Shown here piece after piece: positions 1-9,791 of a stretch of 64,000 bases of DNA. Source of the stretch: Phymatolithon calcareum (taxonomy: Eukaryota; Rhodophyta; Florideophyceae; Hapalidiales). The notes below the pieces were generated by a model. The model was given only the letters and a program-made list of their open reading frames with translations, was not told where the DNA came from and searched no databases. Position 1 is the first letter of the stretch, and the number at the start of each line of letters is the position of its first letter. Location: NCBI GenBank assembly GCA_977006965.1, contig OZ345367.1:1302001-1366000 (forward strand), read 5' to 3'. The translations under genes were made by a program, and so were the position numbers.

Positions 1-264
1 TCTTCTTGTGTGATGGGAGTGTCGTTGTTGATGCTGATATGAGGCTGCTAGACGCAGAGTATTTATATATATTCCGCGTCTAGAGCTCCCCATATATAGT
101 AAAGTCGACTGTGCGAGTTCATTTATTCGGAAACGCGTGCCCGTGAAGACAGTTAGTGTCTTCACTATTGTTTATATGTCTTCTTCTTGTGTGATGGGAG
201 TGTCGTTGTTGATGCTGATATGAGGCTGCTAGACGCGGAGTATTTATATATACTCCGCGTCTAG
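1..264. repeat. ~180-bp repeat units with terminal palindrome (partial + full)
   Basis: The window opens inside one unit (1-79) and continues into a full unit (80-260); a third unit lies at 2228-2406 and a stub at 2407-2432. Each unit starts CTAGAGCTCCCC and ends in a hairpin with arms CTAGACGCGGAGTA / TACTCCGCGTCTAG around an AT-rich loop (229-264). The uninterrupted junction at 74-90 (CGCGTCTAGAGCTCC) is the empty site for the transposon that follows. No coding potential is seen. The family (satellite or a tandem MITE) is unknown. Confidence 0.8.
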
Positions 265-2227
265 TGTGTATGTGCCGGGATTTTTTCCTCAATTGAGGAC
301 TGAAAATGATTTTAAGTTTTGGAAACGAAAGCGAGGCACTATCAAGCTCGTTAAAAGCGTGAAGCTCAAGGAAGTCTTCAACGTGCTTAGCGAAACAGTT
401 CCTGCCAGTAGAAGCGCCACAAATATATAGTGTGGCATTTTCACGCCTATTGGAATATGAGCACAAGAGGGTCTTCGTCTTGAATTTCCCAACTAGCAGT
501 TGTTTTGAACAGCACAAGTAGTCACGATGATACCCTGAGTCCTCCTTTTCTTTTTCTCGGGAGTTAAGAGGGTTCTAACACCGCTCGCGAATGCAAATAT
601 ACGTTCTTTAGCGACGAAACGTCGACGAGTAATGCGCGTGGCAAATGTGTTACCGATGAGTTGCTCGAAGATCACTTGACAATACCTTCGCTGCTTCATG
701 TGCTGCTGACCCTCTGCACGGGCACCTGAGAATAAAAGTCATCTAAGAATCACGCAAATTGCCAGAAGAGTTGATGACTCCTATGAACTATAGTCGCACT
801 TGTTGAAGATGAAGGATTATCGCACTTCTTCCACTCGCCGAGTGCTGTATCTCTCAACCGTTCTCCGGTTAGTGACCTCCGTTCCCATACCAACGGGATA
901 TGGACTCACGGAAGCATCTCAGGTCCGACGGAGGCACAGTGCGCTTTCTGGGGTCAGATATGGCATCGACAGAATCTTGACCGAGCGACCAGCGGTGCTG
1001 CGCAGACTACATGTTCCACTTGGTTGAGCAGTGAATGATATTCACTGGAAGTGTTCGGCGAGCGGCATACCAGTCTTTGAAGAAGAAGGAGAGTTGAGAT
1101 ACTTAATTGGCCTTGTTGCCCTCCAAAAATTTCTCTCGGCGCTGAGCTCAACTCTTGTCATGAGGATAATTATTCCGAAAAACTCAATCATCTCTGTCAA
1201 TGTAGTCTCTTGTTGTCCAATTATTCTCAGCTTAGCGAACGCCAGAGCAGAAAAATTTCCCATGTGAACTTGGGGAAAAATCTTCTTGACGCAATCTTAC
1301 TCTGTATGAATACCAATACCATCATTTTCTGATAAGATGTCTCTGGTAAGAGCGCAAAGTCTTCAGAACTGAGAGGAAACTTAGACCCGATTCGGTCCTG
1401 AAGCTTGGCGCTCGTACCATGGTTCCCCAAAAGCGACTGTATTCGGCTCGCGGTCAGGCACGACGACATCAGGTTCGTTTTGTGATGTTTGGTCCCAAGA
1501 GCCCTTCAAGACGTAGGAGAGAGAGCCCGGAAAAGGGCGTTTAGAGATGGTAAAGGTTTTATGGATGCTTTTTTGTCTATTTGATGAGCTTCTGATTGTG
1601 ACTATGGATGATAAACTGGCGCTTCGCGATGAAGATGGGCGAGGATGAGTACTGTAAGCAGACCTGGGTGGTACTGCGCTTTGCCGGTGTTGGCTCGGTT
1701 CAAGGCTGGTGAGCTTCTGCAATGCCATCTTCAGTGTCCCCTATCTTGACGTTGAACAGGTTGACTGTCTTAAAATTAGTCTTCTTCGGCGAACGCCAAA
1801 CTATGACACATTTTACGCAAAGTGATATGCTCGCGCGACCATTCAGTTTTCCTCCAGTACCTCCTGAACGATACCACACACCCTTTTTTACTTGGAAAAG
1901 GCTCCATATTGTCTGGAGCATTCTACGAGACCTGTCACCGATGCTTCCTTTGTGTGTATGGATGTACCGACCACGAGGGGCCGGACTTTTTCTCGTGGCA
2001 TGGCAGGTCTGGTACTTCTGGGTGACCACTATATTTTCGTTGCTAGCGCCGAACGAAAAGAGTTTAAGGTAGTAGTTGCGGTACTCCTCACCCACTACAC
2101 AAGTTCGGCTTTTCAGTAATGGCGCAGATGATCAGTTCTGCGTTCGATTTACTAACTTTGCCGAGCTTTTGAATCCGTCCTCATTTGAGGACTGGGTCCT
2201 CAATTGAGGACGTTCGGCACATAGACA
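265..2227 (-). mobile_element. PiggyBac-like DNA transposon, degenerate, CTAG target duplication
   Basis: The ends are inverted repeats, TGTGTATGTGCCG on the left and CGGCACATAGACA on the right, followed inside by the palindrome TCCTCAATTGAGGA on both sides. CTAG flanks both ends (261-264 and 2228-2231), and the empty site with a single CTAG is at 80-83. Coding pieces lie on the minus strand in several frames: about 1700-2095, a stretch around 1100-1263 with the pattern EMIEFFGIIILMTR...FWRATRP, and a C-terminal Cys/His-rich tail around 360-540 (C-x6-C, YICG, NCFAKH). These resemble the PiggyBac (DDE_Tnp_1_7) core start and its cysteine-rich tail. Frameshifts and stops break the frame, so it is probably inactive. 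Family PiggyBac elements normally use TTAA, so the CTAG site is odd. Confidence 0.65.
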
Positions 2228-2432
2228 CTAGAGCTCCCCATATATAGTAAAGTCGACTGTGCGAGTTCGTTTATTCGGAAACGCGTGCCCGTGAAGACAG
2301 TTAGTGTCTTCACTATTGTTTATATGTCTTCTTCTTGTGTGATGGGAGTGTCGTTGTTGGTGTTGATATGAGGCTGCTAGACGCGGAGTATATATATACT
2401 CCGCGTCCAGAGCTCCCCATATATATATATAT
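2228..2432. repeat. Third ~180-bp repeat unit and stub of a fourth
   Basis: Nearly identical to the unit at 80-260, with the hairpin shortened to TACTCCGCGTCCAG. It is the right half of the repeat array split by the transposon at 265-2227. It ends in an AT microsatellite at about 2421-2431. Confidence 0.8.
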
Positions 2433-2700
2433 GAAGACCAAGTCATTCTTGTTTTTGTAGACGAGAGCAAACATGAGGTGCTTTCTCGTCACTGACGTAA
2501 GAAGGTTGGAACTGAGCACATTCTCCGGTCTTATCACTTTTCGTTCAGACTGAGTTCTATTAGCAGAGGGACCTTCTTGAGAATTCGATTTTTGCGTCCG
2601 CATTACGAGTCTGGAAAAGTCAGCAATTCCAGTCCCAAATATTTTCACTGGTAATGAGGACGCGCCATAGGTCTGGCGTGGCTGCTGTGCTCACATATGG
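2433..2700. repeat. Old dispersed repeat around the first Copia insertion
   Basis: No gene is seen. Short blocks such as CGTCACTGACG and ACTGAGTTCTATT recur at 11500-11620, and CTGGTAATGAGGAC recurs at 9980-9997, so the Copia element sits in an older, diverged repeat family spread over the first 20 kb. Confidence 0.5.
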
Positions 2701-2705
2701 GATAT

Positions 2706-3027
2706 TGTTGATCATATCGATACACGTGGCAATTATCATAAGAAGATATTTTTGTGTTAGTGATCATACTTCAATCTCGCGCCGACATATATGCACGCGC
2801 CGAACTTCTTGTTCAGGAGAAGAGGGGCAGAAGGAGACGCGCACACCTACCTTGCTTCGGTTCGCTCTTTCGTCTTGGTTCGTCTTTGGGGTTCGACCCC
2901 ACACTCTAATAAATACCGGAGGCTCGTTTCTTTCCTCCGGGGGTTTCTGCCCGCTACTATTGCCGCGTGCGTGAGCACACATTCTACCCTACACTGCGCT
3001 ACGTGTCATACGCTGTAGTATACAACA
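2706..3027 (+). repeat. 5' LTR of Copia 1
   Basis: 322 bp, TG...CA ends. It contains GGGGTTCGACCCC (about 2888-2900), which looks like a tRNA T-arm/B-box; the 3' LTR copy has one change there (GGGGATCGACCCC). AATAAA at 2909-2914 could be a polyadenylation signal. Confidence 0.93.
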
Positions 3028-4307
3028 GTTATTGGCCCAGGGTCTGAGTCAAGTGCCGTACGCGGCATCGCCGATCCGCCGAAGTTCTCCCCCCGCCAGG
3101 ATCTCTACGCCTGGCTGAAGAGTGTCGAGAACTGGGTCGACTTAATTACGGTCGGAGCTGCAAGAGGCGAAGACAAGCATTATAAAACTGTCTTCGCCAC
3201 TCTCGGTCGTCACCTCTATGACCGAGCTCTTCCACTTGCGCAGCAGTCGATCGTTGATCATGCACAGGAGAGCAAGTTGATCGACTACAAGCAAGACGAC
3301 CAGGTCGCCGCCGTCTGGGAGATTGTAGATCTCATTGCGGTTGACCCTCCTATCGTCGTCATCACTCGCTTGATCAACTCGTTCAACAGAGTTGTGAAGT
3401 GAAGCGAAACAAGAACGAGTCGCTGACCCAGTTTGTTTCTCGGTTTCATGGTCTTGCTTCGAAGCACTTAATCCATGCAGGGGTTTCTTCTTCATCCCAA
3501 GTGGGCGAAGTTCTCGCGATAACGTTACTCGGGAACGCCAATCTTGGAGAAACTACTCATCAGAGCGCGAAGATTCAGTTAATCAACGCTGCTCAGTCTC
3601 GAAAGGATAAGGAGAAGAAGGCACCATATGCTCTGACAGATCGAGACTCCAAGGACTTAGAGAAGGTGAAGGAAACGCTCTCGTCCGGATTGGCACTTAG
3701 TCAAGTGATTGAAGATGAGGACATTCCTTCCGCAACTGAGAAGGTCCAACAAGTGCATTCAGCTATCAACCAAGCTCTTGAGCTGCTCACTGGAGTCATT
3801 ACCAGGTCAACAGCTCCTCCGGAAGCTCAGAGAGGATCGTCACGCCGAAGATCAGCTGCACCTCCCAGAGCTCCAATCACTCTTGATGACGCTGTCTCCG
3901 TTATTAGATCTCTTGAGCAGTCAAGTACTGAACAGGACAAGACTATTTTCACTCGAGAGGAAATTAACTCTATGGTTCAGTCTGCCATGTTGGTTGGTTT
4001 AAGAGATCTCAGAGCAGAGCGCTCAGTTCCTCCCCTAAACCCGCCGAAAAAGAAGCAGACTGCTTCTGGATCGATGCTTTCCACCGCACCTTCGCAACCA
4101 AAATCATCAAAGGTGCAAAAGTTACAGAAACGGACAAATCAAAGATTCTGTTTCGACTGTGGAGCCGAAGATCACATTCGAGGAGACATTTCTTGTAAAT
4201 CTCCTAGCTTCTTCACCAAAAAGCGTTGTAAGGAAGGCAAATACAATGAGACAGGCTCAAAAGGCAATGAAAAAGATGGAATGAATTTTTTCCGCAGGGG
4301 CTCCTAG
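3028..4307 (+). pseudogene. gag: Copia 1 gag, frameshifted
   Basis: The frame is open from the LTR edge (no ATG seen; protein reads ...DPPKFSPRQDLYAWLKSVENW) to a TGA at 3400-3402. It continues in another frame from 3399 to 4307 (NESLTQFVSRFHGLASKHL...). The join fits a one-base loss near 3391-3399, since both halves form one Gag-like helical protein. A zinc-knuckle-like motif near the end (CFDCGAEDHIRGDISC) has CX2CX4H spacing but six residues before the last Cys, instead of four. Gag forms the particle that packages the element RNA. It is probably not functional unless ribosomal slippage occurs; the missing ATG argues for decay or an unrecognised leader. Confidence 0.8.
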
Positions 4308-4357
4308 TCCAGAGAAGGTTCACTTCTGGACAGGGGGCCGTTTCTGACCTATGTCCA

Positions 4358-7300
4358 ATGTTAAGGGATCCAAACCCATTGATAGACACAGGCTGTGGTC
4401 GAAATGTTGGTGGTGTTCGTTCAGCCGCCGCCTTATGCATCGCTTTGAACATTCCTCTTGAACTGCATCCGCTTGATTGTGAACCATTTTACCACGGATA
4501 TGGCATGAATTGCAGTGATGCAAAAATTGTCTTCGCTATGTGGAAGCTACCGCTTGTTGATCTCAATGGCACTCGCTTTGAAATGCCATTCTATATTGTT
4601 TTGGGAGATGGACTACTTCTTGTTGGAAATGACGCTCTAAATCAATCCGATCTTATCAACAGCAAAGAAGTCCTAATTATTCCCCCCAATGTTGCAAAAC
4701 TCTCTTCTGTGGAACTTACTCTGCCAATTTATAACGTCGAAGTGGACGGAGTAGTTCGCACATTTCTTATGGTCGTTCCGTCGCAGAAGAAGTCTTTTTC
4801 GCACTATTTCTCCTCAGTGAAATCATTGCATGCATCAATCGCCCGGCTCGATACGTCAAAATTTAATGAAGGGCGATATTTCAAATGGTTCGCCTACAAG
4901 CTTCACCTTTTTACTCATTTCTCCTTGCCGGACATGATTCTCATTTGTCAGCAAGCGAGTATATTGACGCCTCCATTACGGCAAGCATTGGAGATGGCGA
5001 TTCAAAAGTGCACCAGTTGCAAAACTACTGGGAGACCAAGCAGTGCTAAGAAAGTGTCATTCGACAAGCTTCTTCGTACGTTCAACGACCACGTCCAGAT
5101 TGACTTCTTATTCATCCAAGAACTTGGTGGAAATTCAATTCTCCACGCCAGGGATAAGGCGACTGGATATTCTGAAACAAGACTTCTTTCCTCCAAGGAT
5201 ATGGATATTGCGTCTGAAGTCTTTCAAAAATTGTGGGTTTATTGGCATGGACCTCCTAGGATTGTTTCCGGTGATCCAGAATTCAAAAACTCCACATTCA
5301 TTCGTGCTCTTGAATCATGCGGAACAAGATTTGAGCCTCGTCCTGCTCGACGTCACAACAAAATCGGTATAGTGGAGGCAAGGCATAATAGTCTTCGTCT
5401 TCTCGTCCAGCGATTGACGAAAGACGCAGAGCGTTTTAAGGCTCTACATGGCATTCCAATTCCATGCTCTGCTATTCTCTCGAAAGCTACATTCCTTGGT
5501 AATGTATTGCGAGGAAATTCCAAACTCAGCAGCTTTGAACTTGCTCGAGGATATCACCCTTCTATTGCTGGTTTGCCTCAAACTGCAGTCTCGAAGGAAA
5601 TATTCGATGCACATCAAGAACAAATGGCTCGAAGAGCCATATCTCGCATGCTGTCCTCGAGAGCCCCGAGCTTGATCAAGAAAAATCTTCTACCAAAAGA
5701 TACACCTGTATACTATTTCGTTAAAGGGAATAAGCAAGGAATCTGGAACATTGGATTTGTTGCTGACACGAAAGAACACTTGGTTGAGGTATCTCGTAAT
5801 TCTAAGGGCTCTGGTCACAAGATTCTCGTGGCATATGAAGACATTCGTATGGTACCTTCTACGTCCTTACTGTACGAGATGGAAAATATCGAGCTCGACC
5901 TCAATCAAGAGAATGATGACTTGCGACCCGTTCCTATGTCGATTTCAATAGCAGCTTCATCATCAGCTACTCAGCATTCAGAAGAAGCTGTGCTCTGGGC
6001 TAGTCATCCACTCTCGCGGTCTCTCTTCTCGAAATCAGTTCGTTCGAAGAGTTTCGATGGACAATCTTTCGATATCGATTCGCCGACATCTAATGACTCA
6101 CCCGGAAAAGATATCGGAGCATACTCGTTCAGACCTCGATCGGAACTTCCTCTTGAATTACCTTCTAGTGAGGACAAAATTCTTGAAAAGGTCAAGTATA
6201 TTATTGGGGATAATCCTGCGACAGAGTTTCAATTACAATTTGTTCCTCATTGGCTGCTAAAGAAGGCTATGGATGTCGAGAAGGAGAAGTACAAAATATC
6301 TTTCGAAGTGGTCTCAATCAGAGACATACCGCGTTCTGCCAATGTTATTTCGTCTCATCACTTTTTCACACTGAAAAAGGACGAACATATTGGGAAATTT
6401 AAGCTGAAATGCAGAATGGTCCCTCATGGAAATCAAGATTCTATGAAGGACATACTTCGATCTGATTCGTCTACTGCTCAGTTTCCAGTCATACGAACAG
6501 TACTATCGATGGCTGCTTTACATCGGCTCCAACTCGCTAAAATCGACATATCCGGTGCTTATTTGCAAGCTAAGGACATAGAGCGAGACATCTATGAGAG
6601 GCCTCCAACCTCTTGGATGACATATCCTGGTGAGCGATGGAAACTACTAAAGCCTGCGTATGGTTTGGTCGATTCTGGAAGGCTATGGCAGCTTGACGTA
6701 GAAGGATGGATGCTTTCCTCCTACATGCTTGAACAGATTCCTGGTTTTCCGCAGCTATTCGTACTGCGAGAGTCGAAACGTCGTCCAGATCTTTTCATTG
6801 CTAAGGTTGTCGACGACTTCCTTCTGGCTGGAAATCCATCTCAAATACACCGTTTCCACGATGCTTTATCCGCGGAGTACAAGGTTGGATTATTTAATCC
6901 CCATCCTCCTTTTGTCTTCAATCGTCTGCGTATTGATGTCAACGCCAATGGCGACATTCGAGCATCAATGGAAGAATTCATGGAGACTATAAAGCCTCTT
7001 GACATTTCTCGTCTGAGACGCAAGCAAAACAATGATAAGGCCAGTTCAGACGAAATTACAAGCTTTCTTTCGGTTACCGGTAAGCTTAACTTTCTTGGCC
7101 ATGATGTTTTGCCTGTCGCTGGATTTTTGGCAAGCCATTATCAGCAACGGATAAGTCGATTAACCGTGGCTGATATGCGAGAATTGAACTGCGCTCTTAA
7201 AGAAGTGCAGAACCTGCAGCCGATCCTGTTTTATCCAGTCCCGCCTTTGAGATTCAAAGCAAAATATCTTGCCTTCTCAGACGCCTCTCAAGGACGCTAC

Positions 7301-7792
7301 TCATATGGTCAAACGGGATATATTTCAGGACTCTTCTTTCAAACCCAAACTTCGCTTTTATACCATGTCTTGGACTGGCACAGCTCAAAGCAAAGTCGTA
7401 TCTCCTTTTCTTCTATTGGGTGCGAAATAATCGCTGCAGCAGCTTCTGCCGACCGTGCCAGTTCAATGGTACAGAACATCTGCACTCTTCATGATGCTCA
7501 CTATTCGCTTCCTTTAGTGCTCACAGTGGACTCGCTTGGACTTTATTCGACTATCACCACGCTCCACGAAGGCAAAGACTATCGTCTGCGCGCAACTGTC
7601 GCTTGTTTACGTGATTCATTTGAATCGGGGGAAATCAGCACGATACAATGGATTGCTGGTTCCAGGAACATCGCTGATGCCTTGACCAAGCGCAACACAA
7701 CAATGTATCGGACCCTCAATCAAGTTTGCTCCACTGGGAAAATTGAATCCAATCTATTCGAAACTTCCAAACGAGCTTTATCCCAAGACTAG
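4358..7792 (+). CDS. pol: Copia 1 Pol polyprotein (protease-integrase-RT-RNase H)
   Basis: An intact 1144-codon frame. The protease active site is LIDTG at residues 8-12. The integrase catalytic triad is visible: D in HVQIDF (about residue 249), D in SGDPEF (about 307) and E in IVEARH (about 339). Reverse transcriptase shows KIDISGAYLQA (about 727) and the VVDDF catalytic box (about 816); Copia elements usually have YVDD. RNase H shows FSDAS, TVDS and IADALTKR near the end. Integrase before RT is the Copia order. The frame differs from gag, so expression would need a frameshift or internal start; the first ATG lies just before the protease. It copies the element RNA into DNA and inserts it. 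Upstream protease sequence may be short. Confidence 0.95.
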   Translation: MLRDPNPLIDTGCGRNVGGVRSAAALCIALNIPLELHPLDCEPFYHGYGMNCSDAKIVFAMWKLPLVDLNGTRFEMPFYIVLGDGLLLVGNDALNQSDLINSKEVLIIPPNVAKLSSVELTLPIYNVEVDGVVRTFLMVVPSQKKSFSHYFSSVKSLHASIARLDTSKFNEGRYFKWFAYKLHLFTHFSLPDMILICQQASILTPPLRQALEMAIQKCTSCKTTGRPSSAKKVSFDKLLRTFNDHVQIDFLFIQELGGNSILHARDKATGYSETRLLSSKDMDIASEVFQKLWVYWHGPPRIVSGDPEFKNSTFIRALESCGTRFEPRPARRHNKIGIVEARHNSLRLLVQRLTKDAERFKALHGIPIPCSAILSKATFLGNVLRGNSKLSSFELARGYHPSIAGLPQTAVSKEIFDAHQEQMARRAISRMLSSRAPSLIKKNLLPKDTPVYYFVKGNKQGIWNIGFVADTKEHLVEVSRNSKGSGHKILVAYEDIRMVPSTSLLYEMENIELDLNQENDDLRPVPMSISIAASSSATQHSEEAVLWASHPLSRSLFSKSVRSKSFDGQSFDIDSPTSNDSPGKDIGAYSFRPRSELPLELPSSEDKILEKVKYIIGDNPATEFQLQFVPHWLLKKAMDVEKEKYKISFEVVSIRDIPRSANVISSHHFFTLKKDEHIGKFKLKCRMVPHGNQDSMKDILRSDSSTAQFPVIRTVLSMAALHRLQLAKIDISGAYLQAKDIERDIYERPPTSWMTYPGERWKLLKPAYGLVDSGRLWQLDVEGWMLSSYMLEQIPGFPQLFVLRESKRRPDLFIAKVVDDFLLAGNPSQIHRFHDALSAEYKVGLFNPHPPFVFNRLRIDVNANGDIRASMEEFMETIKPLDISRLRRKQNNDKASSDEITSFLSVTGKLNFLGHDVLPVAGFLASHYQQRISRLTVADMRELNCALKEVQNLQPILFYPVPPLRFKAKYLAFSDASQGRYSYGQTGYISGLFFQTQTSLLYHVLDWHSSKQSRISFSSIGCEIIAAAASADRASSMVQNICTLHDAHYSLPLVLTVDSLGLYSTITTLHEGKDYRLRATVACLRDSFESGEISTIQWIAGSRNIADALTKRNTTMYRTLNQVCSTGKIESNLFETSKRALSQD

Positions 7793-7893
7793 CAATAGTC
7801 AATATTTCGCTTCAACTACTTCCCTTGCCAGCAAGGCAATAAGTCTATCGCATGCAACGCATCTCAAGGTAAATTCGTATCCGCTTTACTCAA

Positions 7894-9117
7894 TCAGGAC
7901 CTTGTGTTACTCCCACTGTTCCTGGCTTCCAACCGCTTCCTCTTCTGCGACGCAGATAATCCTCTTCGTGCCCGTTTGCTCGACGAAGAATAGACATTAA
8001 CCTTGCGGCACTCGACAACCTCCTCAAGCCGCACGCTCTCCCCGCAACAGGCACTAAGTGCCTCAGCTGACAGCTTCAGTGGTTTCGTTTCCATGCTGTC
8101 ATAAATCTTGCGTCTATCTGCGTCACCACATATCAGGTGATCAACGCCGGGATATCCGCGCAGTCTAACGAGACAGACACCTTTCATCGAGTGCAATACC
8201 CAATGCACGTCGAAGTGTTTCTTCTCGATTGAGTGGTACTCGCGGAATTTATCCAGACTGACGAAACCAATAATACTTTTAACCCACTTTTGTAAGTCTT
8301 TGAGGTTTCGTGCAGATGGATAAGGGCGAGCGTTCGCCACAATGTTCGCTCGCTCAACCCCATCCTTAACAAACACACTGTTCGCCAACGCTCCCAGTGT
8401 GCATGGCATATGCCGATTTGCAGCGAACACGTGCCCATCAGTGTAATAATGTCGAGCACTATGGGACGAACGCCTAAACCCTGGTCCGCCTAGCACGCGT
8501 GTTTGCCCTGGATGCCTGAAGCATCAGTAATCAACTGAATCAAGAATTTGATCCTTAGTTTTTCCTGGTTGCTGCATCGGGTGCACATCATCGAAAGTCG
8601 CGCTTGAGCCCGTTGTCGCTGCTCCAAGGGACGTGATGTCCATCGTGAACAAAAGAAGCGGATACCAACGTTTGTCTTCCCCGGCACCATACATACAGCC
8701 GGCTTCAAAACCTCGAGACGGATCGCTTCTTTCGCAATATTTCACGTACCACACATCCCAGCGATCGGTATCTAGAGAGTTAGTCATCTCCAGACTGATC
8801 GCCTCGGTCAAGCCCCATCGACGGGCAGTGATCACATCTAGCTTTCGGTTGGGACGGGCGTCACACCACGCCTTCACACTTTTCCCCACCAAAGCTAAAA
8901 ATCGATCTCCGTTCATCCGCACGACACTTTGTACATGCTTGAAATTAATCCTGTACGGCTCGGATGATCGGACAGAGCTCCTGTACCACACTACCTCGTA
9001 CTGTCGGCGTGCGTACGTGTCAAGACCGGTGGTATTTCGCGCCGCCTTTGACGCTAACGTCTTACGTGGCGCCCTTCCACCGGTACTTTTGGCGGCAGTT
9101 TGCTTAGTGTGCACCAT
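7894..9117 (-). CDS. Antisense Copia-1 ORF: H3-tail N-terminus, protease-like C-terminus, one in-frame TGA
   Basis: It starts at ATG 9115-9117 and runs 197 codons to a TGA at 8524-8526, then stays open in the same frame to 7894, giving 408 codons with one internal stop. Residues 2-29 reproduce the mature histone H3 tail in exact register: T3 K4 Q5 T6 A7, K9 S10 T11 G12 G13, A15 P16 R17 K18, L20 A21, K23 A24 A25 R26. Changes are R2H, R8A, K14R, Q19T, T22S, K27N and S28T. No histone fold follows. Downstream of the TGA, Cys239 (PCTLGALAN), His327 (VDHLIC) and Asp340 (IYDS) have the order of a papain-like cysteine peptidase; this is inference from pattern only. It ends in a basic, Lys/Arg-rich tail. 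It lies entirely between pol and the 3' LTR, so it travels with the element. A promoter would lie near the 3' LTR. Function unknown. Confidence 0.7.
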
Positions 9118-9451
9118 CAGAGTGGACAACTATGAGGCTGACGGTATCACAAAACGAGCAAGGTTCTAGCTAGGTTCACTCCAGATGTTGCACGAGTAGC
9201 CGGCCAGCACACTTGCTTACTTTTGTTTCAACCACCTGCGTCGGACCACTTTTCCAGCCACACTTCGCACTTTATTGCTCACGCCCGTGTATGCTGCTTA
9301 CAAATCCTCAAGTATGATTTTCCCAGTCTTCGGGTTTTTCTCGTTCAGTGAATGTTTTCGATATACGGGTCTTCTTGCCAAGTGAATGTCCTCGTTAATT
9401 CGGGTATCGGCTATCATATTTTTGACAACATGGTATGATGACACATTGTTG

Positions 9452-9464
9452 TGAACCAGGGGGA
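9452..9464 (+). promoter_or_regulatory. Polypurine tract of Copia 1
   Basis: The purine-rich run ending CAGGGGGA abuts the 3' LTR, the standard place for plus-strand priming. Confidence 0.6.
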
Positions 9465-9786
9465 TGTTGATCATATCGATACACGTGGCAATTATCATAA
9501 GAAGATATTTTTGTGTTAGTGATCATACTTCAATCTCGCGCCGACATATATGCACGCGCCGAACTTCTTGTTCAGGAGAAGAGGGGCACAAGGAGACGCG
9601 CACACTTACCTTGCTTCGGTTTCCTCTTTCGTCTTGGTTCGTCTTTGGGGATCGACCCCACACTCTAATAAATACCGGAGGCTCGTTTCTTTCCTCCGGG
9701 GGTTTCTGCCTGCTACTATTGCCGCGTGCGTGAGCACACATTCTACCCTATACTGCGCTACGTGTCATACGCTGTAGCATACAACA
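9465..9786 (+). repeat. 3' LTR of Copia 1
   Basis: Same length as the 5' LTR, with about eight substitutions. It is followed by the target duplication GATAT. Confidence 0.93.
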
Positions 9787-9791
9787 GATAT

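Larger units (their letters stand above)
2706..9786 (+). mobile_element. Copia LTR retrotransposon 1, complete, with antisense ORF
   Basis: Two 322-bp LTRs (2706-3027 and 9465-9786) begin TGTTG and end CAACA. The 5-bp duplication GATAT lies at 2701-2705 and 9787-9791. A purine tract (CAGGGGGA) immediately precedes the 3' LTR. The LTRs differ at roughly eight sites, so the insertion is fairly recent. Order inside is gag, protease, integrase, reverse transcriptase, RNase H, which defines the Ty1/Copia group. A further 1.6 kb between pol and the 3' LTR carries an antisense reading frame (7894-9117), not part of a standard Copia element. Confidence 0.95.

Noticed and set aside
1-264. Reading the ~180-bp repeats at 80-260 and 2228-2406 as LTRs of a retroelement
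   Set aside because: The insert has its own inverted repeats and CTAG duplication, and extra repeat units lie outside it, so these are host repeats.
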